DNA from: Prochlorococcus sp. AG-402-K21 | Lineage (GTDB): Bacteria > Cyanobacteriota > Cyanobacteriia > PCC-6307 > Cyanobiaceae | Assembly: GCA_003216775.1 (NCBI GenBank) | Contig: QCII01000004.1 | Coordinates: 1-64,000 of the forward strand | Length of the DNA: 64,000 nucleotides | Direction of reading: 5' to 3' | Shown: in pieces, positions 1 to 7,955 of the stretch | Position numbering within the stretch: position 1 is the stretch's first letter | How the letters are laid out: each line of letters begins with the position of its first letter | Program-made: the position numbers and the translations under genes | The notes under the pieces: model-generated | Seen by the model: the letters and a program-made list of their open reading frames with translations, nothing else | Told to the model about the DNA's origin: nothing | The model's database searches: none

Positions 1-71
1 CAAATTTAAACTAAGCTAAAAAAAACACAATAAGCAAAACTTCTTAAAAATATTTTTAATTTAGATTATTT

Positions 72-428
72 TCAATTTAATATATATTTTTCTGCCCTTC
101 TTAAGGCTTTTATTGCTCCTCTATAATCGAGATTTTTTAATTTTTCCTCACTTTTACTTTCCAACATTTTTACTATTTCATTTAGCTTTATTTCATCAAT
201 TTTCAGCTTATGATCAAAGATAAGATCGAATTTTGAAGAATACAAAGTAGATAATTCTTCCCTATATTTTTTAATGATTTTTTGATCACAAGATTTAGAT
301 TTTAATATTGCATTAGCCTTGATTTTATCTTCTAAAGCGCCTTTAAAATTTCCTAGTTTAAATTTCTTTTCACTTGATCTGGTCAGCTTAATAATATTTT
401 CCAAAATCAATTCACCAGAATCTTCCAT
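72..428 (-). CDS. Hypothetical protein with two TPR-like helical repeats
   Basis: A 118-residue, lysine-rich, soluble protein that I do not recognise by name. Two similar segments can be seen: residues about 22-40 (around G-N-F-K-G-A-L) and 94-115 (around L-D-Y-R-G-A-I). Both follow the small-residue/aromatic/G-A pattern of a degenerate TPR helix pair, separated by charged helical sequence. There is no signal peptide or membrane segment. TPR-like folds usually bind other proteins, but no partner is suggested by the neighbours, which are also small unknown genes on the same strand. Confidence 0.6.
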   Translation of the reverse strand: MEDSGELILENIIKLTRSSEKKFKLGNFKGALEDKIKANAILKSKSCDQKIIKKYREELSTLYSSKFDLIFDHKLKIDEIKLNEIVKMLESKSEEKLKNLDYRGAIKALRRAEKYILN

Positions 429-504
429 TTTTTTTTTAATTTAAATTAATCCTATCAGAATAAAAAAAAACAAATTATTTTTTAATACTCAAATAATTGA
501 ACTA

Positions 505-804
505 TTAACCAATAACAAGTCCCTTTTCAAGAAGTAAATCGAAAACCTCAACACTTTTCGTTTTCCCAAATTGAGGGGGCTTATGTAAATCTAATATTTC
601 AGCAAGGCACATAATCCAATAAGTATCTTTTTTTAAATTAAGACCTGCACAAATATGAGAGGGGGCCGATTTAAAACAGCCAAATTCTCTTGATATATTA
701 ATATTCATGATTTGAGTTTCAAGTTCAATACTTAAGAGTTCTATTTCTTGCTCAGAAAGGGTTGTCCCAAAAGAATATGATTCAATTAAAAGTTGATAAT
801 TCAT
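505..804 (-). CDS. Conserved-looking hypothetical protein, 99 aa
   Basis: A soluble 99-residue protein starting at an ATG. The N-terminal half is acidic and helical (repeated E, I and L after a T-L-S-E-Q-E-I motif); the C-terminal half contains three cysteines and a K-P-P-Q-F-G-K segment. No domain is recognised. It lies 13 bases downstream of the DUF3764-like gene on the same strand, so the two may be cotranscribed. It may be a lineage-specific protein of marine picocyanobacteria; this is inferred from size and context only. Confidence 0.55.
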   Translation of the reverse strand: MNYQLLIESYSFGTTLSEQEIELLSIELETQIMNINISREFGCFKSAPSHICAGLNLKKDTYWIMCLAEILDLHKPPQFGKTKSVEVFDLLLEKGLVIG

Positions 805-817
805 AAAAGATTTATTT

Positions 818-1099
818 TTAGGAGATCCAGCGAGTTATTTTTGTGCCTACATAAATATGCCCTGAAGCTTCAACAATAGATTTTGTTTCAGGATTCATAA
901 AAATTTCATATAGAACATTTTCTGGTCCTTGAAAAATTACAGTCGCCCTTTGAGGATCATCTAGTGATTTGCCAATATAAAGTGTCTTAACACCCATTTC
1001 TTTAAACATCATCTACTGTTCCTTAGCATTCATATGTGATTCATAATCCTCGAAGGTATTACTTAGTTGAAAATCTAGAATAGTCGTTTCAATAGTCAT
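818..1099 (-). pseudogene. DUF3764-family gene interrupted by an in-frame amber codon
   Basis: From the ATG at 1099 the frame encodes 28 residues beginning M-T-I-E-T-T-I-L-D-F-Q-L. It then meets TAG at 1015-1013, followed at once by two ATG codons and 64 more residues in the same frame. The joined product of about 93 residues has the size and layout of DUF3764 proteins of picocyanobacteria: an N-terminal E-T-T-x-x-x-F-Q-L strand, a central G-K-S-L-D-D-P-Q-R segment and a C-terminal A-S-G-H-I. Either the gene is broken, the stop is read through, or translation restarts at 1012 to make a shortened 64-residue protein. A sequencing error cannot be excluded. Confidence 0.7.
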
Positions 1100-1231
1100 A
1101 AGAATAATAAAAGTTTTTGAATTCTAAATCTTTCTTAAAAAAATTAATCTAAAAATTAGTTTTTATTAAGCAAAGTATTAACTAATTTTTATTTATGAGT
1201 TATAAATCAACTATAAAAAACGATTTTAATT

Positions 1232-2575
1232 TTGGACTCAAAAATTTCTCAAAGAGAACAATGGACTAGTAAGCTAGGATTCATTCTCGCAGCTGCTGGT
1301 AGTGCAGTAGGTCTAGGCAACCTTTGGGGTTTTGCTTACAGGGCATCTCAAGGTGGAGGGGCTGCTTTTGTACTTTTATATATATTGATCGTTTTAATTG
1401 TATGTCTTCCGGTATTTGTTGCTGAAATGGCTTTAGGTAGAAACGCGATGGCAAGCACATTACTTGCACCTGTTAAGTTGGCTGGGAAAAATTGGTATCC
1501 ATTAGGAATTCTTTTCTTCATAGCTCCCCTTGGAATAGCATCGTATTATTCAGTCATAATGGGATGGACAGCAGATACCTTGTTCCATTCTATATTTTTT
1601 GGATTGCCGAAGAATATAATTGAAGCGGAAACCTTCTTTGGCTCGATTAGTAGTGGAAGCAGTGTTTTATTGGGGCACTTATTAAGTCTCATACTTACAG
1701 CAATAATAGTTTCATCAGGTATAAAAAAAGGTATAGAAAAGGTTACTAGATATTTCATGCCAATCCTTTTCATAATTATTGTAATTCTTGCTATTTGGGC
1801 CGCTTCACTTTCAGGCGCATGGGAAGGATATAAGACATTTCTACTTAAGTTTGATTTTAATGAATTAAGAAATCCTCAAACAATAAGAAATGCTTTTACA
1901 CAAGCATTCTTTTCATTAAGTTTAGGGATTGGAATTATGGTTACTTATGCCTCTTATCTAAATAAAAAAAGTAATCTTCCTAAGCTAAGTATTGGAGTCG
2001 CATCATTAGATACTTTGGTTGGACTAATGGCTGGATTTATAACTTTCCCAATAGTTTTAACATTCGGTTTAAGTGACGCTATTTCTGAATCCACTGTTGG
2101 TGCTTTATTCATATCAATTCCAACAGGCCTAGGTTCTTATGGAGCAGCAGGAAGAATTGTAGCTGTTGCATTTTTTGCACTAGCTTATATTGCAGCTATA
2201 ACTTCATCTGTTTCATTATTAGAAGTTCCAGTTTCCTCTTTAATGGATAAATTTGGTTTTAAAAGAGAAAAATCGGTTTGGTTGATAACACTATTCTTAT
2301 TCTTAGCAGGCATTCCTTCTGCATTGAACTTAAATATTCTTGGAACAGTTGATTCTATTTTTGGAGGTGTATTACTAATCTTTGGTGGATTCTTGGTAAC
2401 TTTCTTTATGGGATGGGTAGTCCCAGGGAAGTTCAATGAAGAACTTAGTGATTCAAAAGTTGGAATCAAAACTACCCGTTATCTAAAATTCATGACAAGA
2501 TGGGTTGCCCCTCCAATTATTGGTTTTGGACTATTTATTAGTGTTTTTGATTTGCTAAAAGGCTGGGTAAGTTAG
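1232..2575 (+). CDS. Sodium-coupled neurotransmitter-symporter-family (LeuT-fold) transporter
   Basis: A 447-residue inner-membrane protein with about eleven hydrophobic segments. The N-terminal signature S-A-V-G-L-G-N-L-W followed by Q-G-G-G-A-A-F matches the Na+- and substrate-binding TM1 region of the neurotransmitter:sodium symporter family (LeuT, MhsT, TnaT). Bacterial members import amino acids driven by sodium; the substrate here cannot be read from sequence. It starts with TTG at 1232, chosen because the conserved Q-R-E-Q-W-x-S-K-L-G-F leader of the family begins directly after it. The usual R of the TM1 'NLWRFPY' motif is G here (NLWGFAY), as the family varies at this point. It is a single transcription unit preceded by a short AT-rich gap. 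Confidence 0.9.
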   Translation: MDSKISQREQWTSKLGFILAAAGSAVGLGNLWGFAYRASQGGGAAFVLLYILIVLIVCLPVFVAEMALGRNAMASTLLAPVKLAGKNWYPLGILFFIAPLGIASYYSVIMGWTADTLFHSIFFGLPKNIIEAETFFGSISSGSSVLLGHLLSLILTAIIVSSGIKKGIEKVTRYFMPILFIIIVILAIWAASLSGAWEGYKTFLLKFDFNELRNPQTIRNAFTQAFFSLSLGIGIMVTYASYLNKKSNLPKLSIGVASLDTLVGLMAGFITFPIVLTFGLSDAISESTVGALFISIPTGLGSYGAAGRIVAVAFFALAYIAAITSSVSLLEVPVSSLMDKFGFKREKSVWLITLFLFLAGIPSALNLNILGTVDSIFGGVLLIFGGFLVTFFMGWVVPGKFNEELSDSKVGIKTTRYLKFMTRWVAPPIIGFGLFISVFDLLKGWVS

Positions 2576-2946
2576 AAAATTTTTACATTTAATATAGTGC
2601 GGAAATAGGGGGAGGGGTAGAAATCAAAAATAATTAAATAGTTTTACTTTTTCGCATTATTTTTGAGCAAACTTAAAAAAATACAAGTCAATAAATATCT
2701 ATTTGCAATGGTTTTTAATTAAAAAATTAATATGCTGGCTAAGTTCTTTTTTGATTTTTAAAAGTGTAAAATTTTTCTCAAGAAAATGTTTTATTGCGGA
2801 ACATTTTTGTGTAAATATTAAATTTCAACTTCTATTTAATTTAAAAAGTATCAGTAGAAACAATCCCTGATAGAAAATATATAAAATATATCTAGGTGTT
2901 AAATTTAAAGAAATTACAACGCAATCAAGAATAGATTACAAATTAA
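2576..2946. other. Intergenic stretch without recognisable gene
   Basis: About 370 bases between the transporter and the SelO gene. I see no open frame longer than about ten codons with a plausible start, no tRNA-like fold and no strong terminator. There is a G-rich patch near 2607-2620 and AT-rich runs that probably hold the selO promoter. Confidence 0.5.
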
Positions 2947-4650
2947 ATGTCAACCAAGTCTGATTCACTAAAAGAAAAGCTTACGGAAAATTTTTCTGAA
3001 TTTTCTAAACTTTCTGACTATTCTTTTATGAATTCTCTTAAAGCAGATCCTCAATCAACAAAAGATGGAAATGATCATAAACCGCGTTCAGTATATTCAG
3101 GCCATTACGTACCAGTTGTTCCAACTCCAATTCCAGAATCAAAATATATTTCTCATAGCAAGAAACTTTTTAAAGAACTAGGACTAAGCTCAGATCTTAC
3201 AAAAGACCAGAAATTTTGTAGTTTTTTCTCAGGTGATATTTCTGTTGCTGATTATCCAATGATTCCTGTTGGTTGGGCAACAGGTTATGCATTATCAATT
3301 TACGGGACTGAATATACCCAACAATGTCCCTTTGGTACTGGCAATGGTTATGGCGATGGCAGAGCAATTTCTGTTTTTGAAGGTTTATTCAATGGGAAAA
3401 GAATGGAGATGCAACTTAAAGGAGGAGGCCCAACTCCCTACTGTCGTGGAGCAGATGGTAGGGCTGTCTTAAGGTCTAGCGTTAGAGAATTTCTTGCACA
3501 GGAATTGATGAATGCCTTGGGAATTCCCACCTCAAGATCTTTAACACTTTTTGTCTCAAAATCAGAAAAAGTTAGGAGGCCATGGTATTCCAAAGGCTCT
3601 AGGTATTTTGAACCTGACATCATGATTGATAATCAGGCAGCAATTACTACGAGAGTCGCTCCATCTTTTTTACGTATTGGCCAGATTGAACTTTTTGCAA
3701 GACGGGTTCGCAATAATGCTCATGAAGAGGCCCTCAGTGAACTAAGGATGATAGTTCAACATCTTATTGATAGAAACTATAAAGGTGAAATTGAATATGA
3801 GATTTCACTTGAAAGTAAGGTAATAAAACTGGCTTCTTTATATAGATCAAGACTTATATCTCTTGTAACCAACTGGATGAGAGTTGGTTATTGCCAGGGC
3901 AACTTCAATAGTGATAATTGTGCTGCTGGAGGCTACACCTTGGACTATGGACCCTTTGGATTCTGTGAATTATTTGACCCAAGATTTCAACCATGGACAG
4001 GTGGAGGAGAACATTTCTCATTTTTTAACCAACCTTTGGCTGCGGGAATCAACTTTAAAACATTCTGCTCTTCCATAAGTCCGTTACTTTCAGAAAGCAA
4101 ACAAGATCAAGAAAAGTTAGATCAAATCGAAAAGGATTTTGCAGAATTGATGAACAAAAAGCTGAAGAAAATGTGGGCAAACAAGCTTGGCTTAGAACAT
4201 TACAACGAAACTCTTGTAAATGAATTTTTTAATCTTATGGTCATTTCCAAAGCAGATTATACAATTTTGTTCCGTAAACTCTCTGAAATACCAGATAACT
4301 TAGATTCGTTAAAAGACAGTTTTTATTTACCAATTAATAATGAGCTCAATAATAGATGGGAAGTCTGGCATGAAAACTGGCAATCAGTCTTAAAGAAAGA
4401 GGCAAATATTAAAGCAAAATCAGAATCGATGAAATCCCTTAACCCAGTCTATACATGGCGCGAATGGATGGTCGTTCCTGCATATGAAGAAGCTGAAAAA
4501 GGAAATTACAACAAAATAAAAGAGTTGCAAGATGTTTTTAGCAATCCATATATAGAACAATCCTCAGAAATAGATCAAAAATATAATCGACTAAAGCCAA
4601 GTCAGTACTTTAACTGTGGAGGAGTATCTCACTACAGCTGTTCTTCATAA
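2947..4650 (+). CDS. selO: SelO-family (YdiU/UPF0061) protein AMPylase
   Basis: A 567-residue soluble protein of the SelO pseudokinase family, which transfers AMP from ATP to protein hydroxyls and is linked to redox control. Signature blocks are present in order: G-D-G-R-A-I-S-V-F-E-G, M-Q-L-K-G-G-G-P-T-P-Y-C-R-G-A-D-G-R-A-V-L-R-S-S (nucleotide-binding lysine region) at about residues 155-180, R-V-A-P-S-F-L-R-I-G at about 238, N-x-D-N with T-L-D-Y-G-P-F-G-F at about 324-345. The C-terminus ends C-S-S, placing cysteine where some eukaryotic SelO proteins have selenocysteine. The catalytic loop reads Q-G-N-F-N-S-D-N rather than the usual H-G-V-M-N-T-D-N. It is a lone gene and its substrates are unknown. 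Confidence 0.88.
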   Translation: MSTKSDSLKEKLTENFSEFSKLSDYSFMNSLKADPQSTKDGNDHKPRSVYSGHYVPVVPTPIPESKYISHSKKLFKELGLSSDLTKDQKFCSFFSGDISVADYPMIPVGWATGYALSIYGTEYTQQCPFGTGNGYGDGRAISVFEGLFNGKRMEMQLKGGGPTPYCRGADGRAVLRSSVREFLAQELMNALGIPTSRSLTLFVSKSEKVRRPWYSKGSRYFEPDIMIDNQAAITTRVAPSFLRIGQIELFARRVRNNAHEEALSELRMIVQHLIDRNYKGEIEYEISLESKVIKLASLYRSRLISLVTNWMRVGYCQGNFNSDNCAAGGYTLDYGPFGFCELFDPRFQPWTGGGEHFSFFNQPLAAGINFKTFCSSISPLLSESKQDQEKLDQIEKDFAELMNKKLKKMWANKLGLEHYNETLVNEFFNLMVISKADYTILFRKLSEIPDNLDSLKDSFYLPINNELNNRWEVWHENWQSVLKKEANIKAKSESMKSLNPVYTWREWMVVPAYEEAEKGNYNKIKELQDVFSNPYIEQSSEIDQKYNRLKPSQYFNCGGVSHYSCSS

Positions 4651-4695
4651 AAGTTCAATCCTTAAAATCCAGATTAAACAACTTTGAGAAAAATC

Positions 4696-5118
4696 TTATT
4701 TATTTATGGCCGTAGGCATTCCAACTACTGATACAACTCCAACATGGAGTATGGCCGGCTTCTTTCCAACATTTTTCACATAGTGGGGGCCTCCATTATT
4801 ACTCTCTATAAATGCATCACCTGCTTTAAAGAAATTAATTTCTTCACCCCTCACATGCTTTAATCTTCCTCTGGTGACATGAATCAACATTGGGGAAGGA
4901 TGAGTATGAATAGGAGTTTTCAATCCAACCGGAATTTTTACTTTTAAGAGTCTTAATTCAGGCTTACCCTCGAGATAATTAAAATTTTTACCACTAAGTC
5001 CTTTTGAACTTTGAATAAGGGGTATAACTTCAATCTTTTCTTCAGTAAGAGAAGGGTATGGTAAAGCTAAAGTCCCAATAAAAAGATATATGAATGGAAT
5101 AATTTTTGTTAATTTCAT
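4696..5118 (-). CDS. Exported single-domain cupin protein
   Basis: A 140-residue protein with a hydrophobic N-terminal signal segment (residues about 5-22). A cupin_2 barrel follows, with the metal-binding pattern H-T-H-P (about residue 78) and R-G-R-L, then G-D-A-F-I-E-S and P-H-Y-V-K-N further on. Cupins bind metal ions and small molecules; this one probably acts in the periplasm, with unknown ligand. It is convergent with selO, whose stop lies 45 bases away. Confidence 0.75.
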   Translation of the reverse strand: MKLTKIIPFIYLFIGTLALPYPSLTEEKIEVIPLIQSSKGLSGKNFNYLEGKPELRLLKVKIPVGLKTPIHTHPSPMLIHVTRGRLKHVRGEEINFFKAGDAFIESNNGGPHYVKNVGKKPAILHVGVVSVVGMPTAINK

Positions 5119-5169
5119 TAGATATTGTTTTCACTCATAGTAGTTAGTTTTTAAAAGTAATAAACTAAT

Positions 5170-5331
5170 TTATTTTTTATATAACTTTTCTAATTGCTTA
5201 ATTTCCTCTCGTAAATCCTTACCTCTCTTATTCAATTTATTATTTTTATTTATTATTGGGATAATCCACCAAGCTTGAAGACCTAAAAAGATAAATACTA
5301 GAATCAATAATTCAAAAGTACCAGGCTGCAT
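5170..5331 (-). CDS. Small single-pass membrane protein, 53 aa
   Basis: A 53-residue frame from ATG at 5331: a short polar N-terminus, one hydrophobic helix (residues about 8-27, ending W-W-I-I-P) and a basic/acidic coiled tail (K-D-L-R-E-E-I-K-Q-L-E-K-L). The composition is that of a real small membrane-anchored protein rather than chance. No family is recognised. Confidence 0.55.
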   Translation of the reverse strand: MQPGTFELLILVFIFLGLQAWWIIPIINKNNKLNKRGKDLREEIKQLEKLYKK

Positions 5332-5405
5332 TTGATAACTAAACCTTCTTTGTTAATAACATTAATTCTAAAAGTTATTAAACATTCATGGGATACTCAA
5401 TATTT

Positions 5406-5588
5406 CTAGGCTGCCTCTAATTCAATATTAAGTTCGATACCCTTCGAAATGATTGCTTTTTTAAATTCAATAAGTTTGGAAATTATTCTTTGTTTCTCAT
5501 TATCAGTTTTATAGATATCCTCTATAACTTCCTGCATTGCAAGTGTTACTTTTTGTAGTTTGATTTCTAAATCTTCCCTGTAATTCAT
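5406..5588 (-). CDS. Small helical hypothetical protein, 60 aa
   Basis: A 60-residue soluble protein with a heptad-like distribution of I, L, V and charged residues (E-I-K-L-Q-K-V near residue 8, then E-K-Q-R-I-I-S-K-L-I), so probably one long helix or helical hairpin. It begins at ATG 5588. No signal peptide and no known domain. Confidence 0.5.
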   Translation of the reverse strand: MNYREDLEIKLQKVTLAMQEVIEDIYKTDNEKQRIISKLIEFKKAIISKGIELNIELEAA

Positions 5589-5738
5589 AAGCTTAAAAAA
5601 AATTACCTTTTTTATTAAAAAACAAAATAATTATTAGTAAATAAGTACTTAACCTTAAAAGGATTGACAGCTAAACAAGTAGGATATAATTTATAGTACA
5701 AACGTATTAATATTCTTCCAGATAATTAAAGGTAAAGA

Positions 5739-6008
5739 ATGGAGCCTAAGTACTCATTTGGTTGTAGCACTAGCAAGCCAAACGGATGCCTACTAAATCC
5801 CGAAGGCAGCAGAATGATCTTCTTCGAAGAATGCAAAAATTCTGCAAAAACTAATTTTAAAATTGATACTCATCTTTTCTATACAAATCACCTTGGAGAA
5901 CCTGGAGGGTACAAATCCTCTGAAAAACTAAACATAGATTTAGCCTGGGAAAAGTGGCACGAACTTCACCAAAAAGGGTGGACTGAAGTAGCTCACAATT
6001 ATGGATAA
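5739..6008 (+). CDS. DUF1651-family protein
   Basis: An 89-residue protein. The layout G-C-L-L-N-P-E-G-S-R-M-I-F-F, then L-G-E-P-G-G-Y-K-S-S, then A-W-E-K-W-H-E-L-x-x-x-G-W matches DUF1651, a small family found in Prochlorococcus and marine Synechococcus (pattern: W-L-x-x-P, G-E-P-x-x-x-K-S-R, A-x-x-x-W-x-E-L-x-x-x-G-W). Function unknown. Its stop overlaps the start of a tiny frame that leads into the amidotransferase gene, so the three may form one message. Confidence 0.75.
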   Translation: MEPKYSFGCSTSKPNGCLLNPEGSRMIFFEECKNSAKTNFKIDTHLFYTNHLGEPGGYKSSEKLNIDLAWEKWHELHQKGWTEVAHNYG

Positions 6009-6090
6009 GGACTCCTGCCAAGAAAAAGCTATGAAGTGGTTTAGCGCAAATGTCTGTTCTGAATCAGCTGAAATAATGGAAAGTAAATGA
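6001..6090 (+). CDS. Possible tiny bridging ORF, 29 aa
   Basis: A 29-codon frame whose ATG lies inside the end of the DUF1651 gene and whose TGA overlaps the ATG of the next gene (ATGA at 6087-6090). The protein has C6 and C19 and a K-W-F motif. It may exist only to couple translation of its neighbours, or be chance; no homologue is recognised. Confidence 0.3.
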   Translation: MDKDSCQEKAMKWFSANVCSESAEIMESK

Positions 6091-6824
6091 AGGAAATAAG
6101 ACGCCTATTAGTTTTGCAGCATTTAGAAATAGAGGGGCCAGGTCTTTTTGAACAATTTGCTAAAGAAAGAGATTTAAAAATCGAAATAATACGTTTAAAT
6201 AATAAAAATCCTCTGCCTCAAACAACAAAGGGTGACTTAATTTTAATTATGGGTGGACCAATGGGAGTGAAAGATATTGGAAGCGACAGATATCCATGGC
6301 TTAAGTTAGAAAGAGATTTTATAAAAAAAGAATTAGAGAATAAGAGACCTATAATAGGTGTTTGCTTAGGTGCTCAGTTGCTTGCGAGTGCGGCTGGAGG
6401 AGATGTAGAAATTTTAAAATCTGGATCACCTCCAAAAGCATTACCAGAAATTGGATGGCATCAAATTTTTATAGACAAATCAAACAAAGACTTTAAAGAT
6501 CTTTTTGAAGAGCCTTTTCATGTCCTACATTGGCATGGAGATAGGATTTTATTACCTAATAAGGCAGTACTCATCGCTAGTAGCATACGTTGTAAAGAAC
6601 AGTTCTTTAGGATTGGGGATTTTGCTTATGGGTTACAATTCCACATAGAGTTAACTAGGGCAATGATAGATAAGTGGATTAAAGAAGATAAAGAATTTAT
6701 CCTTAAAGGATTGGGCTCAAATGGTCAGGAAATTTTAAAAGAAGAGAATAAAAAATATATTGATAAAACTTTTTTAAAAAGAAAGCTTCTAATAAGTAAA
6801 TTATTTGAATTATTAGTTAATTAA
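6087..6824 (+). CDS. Class I glutamine amidotransferase (GuaA-type GATase domain)
   Basis: A 245-residue single-domain amidotransferase. It shows the nucleophile elbow G-V-C-L-G-A-Q-L-L-A (catalytic Cys about residue 93), an oxyanion-type M-G-G-P-M-G near 55, and the catalytic pair F-H-I-E (His about 193). It resembles stand-alone 'GMP synthase - glutamine amidotransferase domain' proteins (COG0518), which lack the ATP pyrophosphatase domain of GuaA. The true substrate is unknown; such proteins may hydrolyse gamma-glutamyl compounds. The family and catalytic residues are clear, the reaction is inferred. Confidence 0.85.
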   Translation: MKEIRRLLVLQHLEIEGPGLFEQFAKERDLKIEIIRLNNKNPLPQTTKGDLILIMGGPMGVKDIGSDRYPWLKLERDFIKKELENKRPIIGVCLGAQLLASAAGGDVEILKSGSPPKALPEIGWHQIFIDKSNKDFKDLFEEPFHVLHWHGDRILLPNKAVLIASSIRCKEQFFRIGDFAYGLQFHIELTRAMIDKWIKEDKEFILKGLGSNGQEILKEENKKYIDKTFLKRKLLISKLFELLVN

Positions 6825-6848
6825 AAGGGAATCATAATCCACTAAAAA

Positions 6849-6866
6849 AGGGCTTAATAAAGCCCT
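6849..6866. terminator. Bidirectional terminator between amidotransferase and hli genes
   Basis: A 7-bp perfect stem (AGGGCTT / AAGCCCT) with a 4-base AATA loop, flanked by A-rich and T-rich sequence on the two sides. It sits between two convergent genes and can serve both. Confidence 0.7.
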
Positions 6867-6890
6867 GAAAAATTTAATAAGGATTTTTTA

Positions 6891-7019
6891 TTAGAAAATT
6901 CCTGGAAGAATTTGACCAGTAAAATAATAAGCTCCCACAAGAGCAAACATTCCAAGCATTGCCGCTTTACCATTAAGCTTTTCTGCTTTTTCGGTCATGA
7001 TTTTTTTTGCGAATTCCAT
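6891..7019 (-). CDS. hli: High-light-inducible protein (HLIP), 42 aa
   Basis: A 42-residue one-helix protein from ATG 7019. The helix contains L-N-G-K-A-A-M-L-G-M-F-A-L-V-G-A-Y and ends T-G-Q-I-L-P-G-I-F. This is the chlorophyll-binding E-x-x-N-G-x-x-A-M-x-G motif of the HLIP/Scp family plus the C-terminal T-G-Q-I-x-P-G-x-F tail typical of Prochlorococcus. HLIPs sit in the thylakoid membrane and protect photosystems and chlorophyll synthesis under excess light. It is oriented divergently from the three-gene hli operon that begins 300 bases away. Confidence 0.93.
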   Translation of the reverse strand: MEFAKKIMTEKAEKLNGKAAMLGMFALVGAYYFTGQILPGIF

Positions 7020-7323
7020 AATAAAGTGAAATAGAGTATATCTAAAAACTAATTATGAAAATTTTAGAGTGATGTAGTTTTTTCTACCAAATTGATATAT
7101 TTCTAAAGATTTAAATATAAATACTTAAACATCTAATTGAACTCTTATTAGTTTGCAAACAGTCTGTAAAGCGTAGTAAACCCTGAAAAACAACTATTCA
7201 ATTACATTTGTAACGATTATGCTACAATTATGTAATAAATATTTTGAAAATAACTTAATTTCGGCTTAATACTTTACATTTGTTAATAGTAGTGTTACAT
7301 TAATTAACAATTACATAACTCAA
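7020..7323. promoter_or_regulatory. Divergent hli control region with an inverted TTGTA/TACAA site
   Basis: About 300 bases between the divergent hli genes. It contains a perfect inverted repeat TTGTA-N10-TACAA at 7208-7227. That resembles, but is not identical to, an NtcA-type GTA-N8-TAC operator, because the spacer is two bases longer. Several further TTACAT/TGTTAC elements lie near 7285-7315. No gene is seen. Stress control of the hli genes from this region is inferred. Confidence 0.4.
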
Positions 7324-7530
7324 ATGGCTAATTCAAACGTTACTACTGAATCAGGCGGCAGACAGAATATGTTTCCTACTGAGACACGTCCTTACATTGA
7401 TGAGTCTGTTTCATACGACAGCTACCCACAAAATGCAGAAAAAGTTAATGGTCGTTGGGCAATGATTGGGCTTGTTGCATTAGTAGGTGCTTACGTTTCA
7501 ACTGGACAAATAATTCCTGGAATTTTTTAA
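7324..7530 (+). CDS. hli: High-light-inducible protein (HLIP), 68 aa
   Basis: A 68-residue HLIP with a polar N-terminal extension of about 38 residues and a C-terminal chlorophyll-binding helix: E-K-V-N-G-R-W-A-M-I-G-L-V-A-L-V-G-A-Y, then S-T-G-Q-I-I-P-G-I-F. The N-G-R-x-A-M motif carries the chlorophyll ligands of the LHC superfamily. First gene of a three-hli operon; its TAA overlaps the next ATG (TAATG at 7528-7532), which indicates translational coupling. Confidence 0.95.
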   Translation: MANSNVTTESGGRQNMFPTETRPYIDESVSYDSYPQNAEKVNGRWAMIGLVALVGAYVSTGQIIPGIF

Positions 7531-7790
7531 TGAGTCCACTTTCAGGTTTTTTGGCCGTAATTGTATTCTTTACAGCCATCCTCGTTGCTTATCTAACCAA
7601 GCAATTTCAAAACGAAAATTTAAACTATTCATCTTTTAATCAAATGAAAAACACAAACACAAAAGTCAAAACAATAGAGAAAGAAAAAGTTGTTGCTGAA
7701 ACTCTTAACGGAAGATTCGCAATGCTTGGATTAATCGCTGCTGTTGGAGCCTATCTAACTACAGGTCAAATAATTCCTGGTTTCGTTTAA
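7530..7790 (+). CDS. hli: HLIP with an extra N-terminal membrane helix, 86 aa
   Basis: An 86-residue protein started at ATG 7530, which overlaps the stop of the preceding hli gene; the open frame reaches further upstream but only inside that gene. Residues about 5-24 form an additional hydrophobic helix (F-L-A-V-I-V-F-F-T-A-I-L-V-A-Y-L), followed by a polar linker. The HLIP helix comes next (E-T-L-N-G-R-F-A-M-L-G-L-I-A-A-V-G-A-Y) and the T-G-Q-I-I-P-G-F-V tail. It is therefore a two-helix member, unlike its one-helix neighbours, probably also a thylakoid pigment-binding protein. Confidence 0.9.
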   Translation: MSPLSGFLAVIVFFTAILVAYLTKQFQNENLNYSSFNQMKNTNTKVKTIEKEKVVAETLNGRFAMLGLIAAVGAYLTTGQIIPGFV

Positions 7791-7825
7791 AACTAACTAC
7801 TTAATTAACCTACAATTCAAAAAAA

Positions 7826-7954
7826 ATGGAAAATTCAAAACAAACTTATTGGCAAAACGCCGAGAGAACTAATGGAAGAATGGCAATGATGGGTCTATTT
7901 GCATTAGTCGTAAATTATGGCTTATTCGGCTGGATAATTCCTGGAATTTTTTAA
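7826..7954 (+). CDS. hli: High-light-inducible protein (HLIP), 42 aa
   Basis: A 42-residue single-helix HLIP from ATG 7826: A-E-R-T-N-G-R-M-A-M-M-G-L-F-A-L-V, then W-I-I-P-G-I-F. The chlorophyll-binding E-R-x-N-G-R-x-A-M core is intact. The tail has L-F-G-W-I-I-P-G in place of the T-G-Q-I-I-P-G of the other copies. Third hli of the operon, 35 bases after the previous stop and 1 base before the next small gene. Confidence 0.93.
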   Translation: MENSKQTYWQNAERTNGRMAMMGLFALVVNYGLFGWIIPGIF

Positions 7955-7955
7955 G

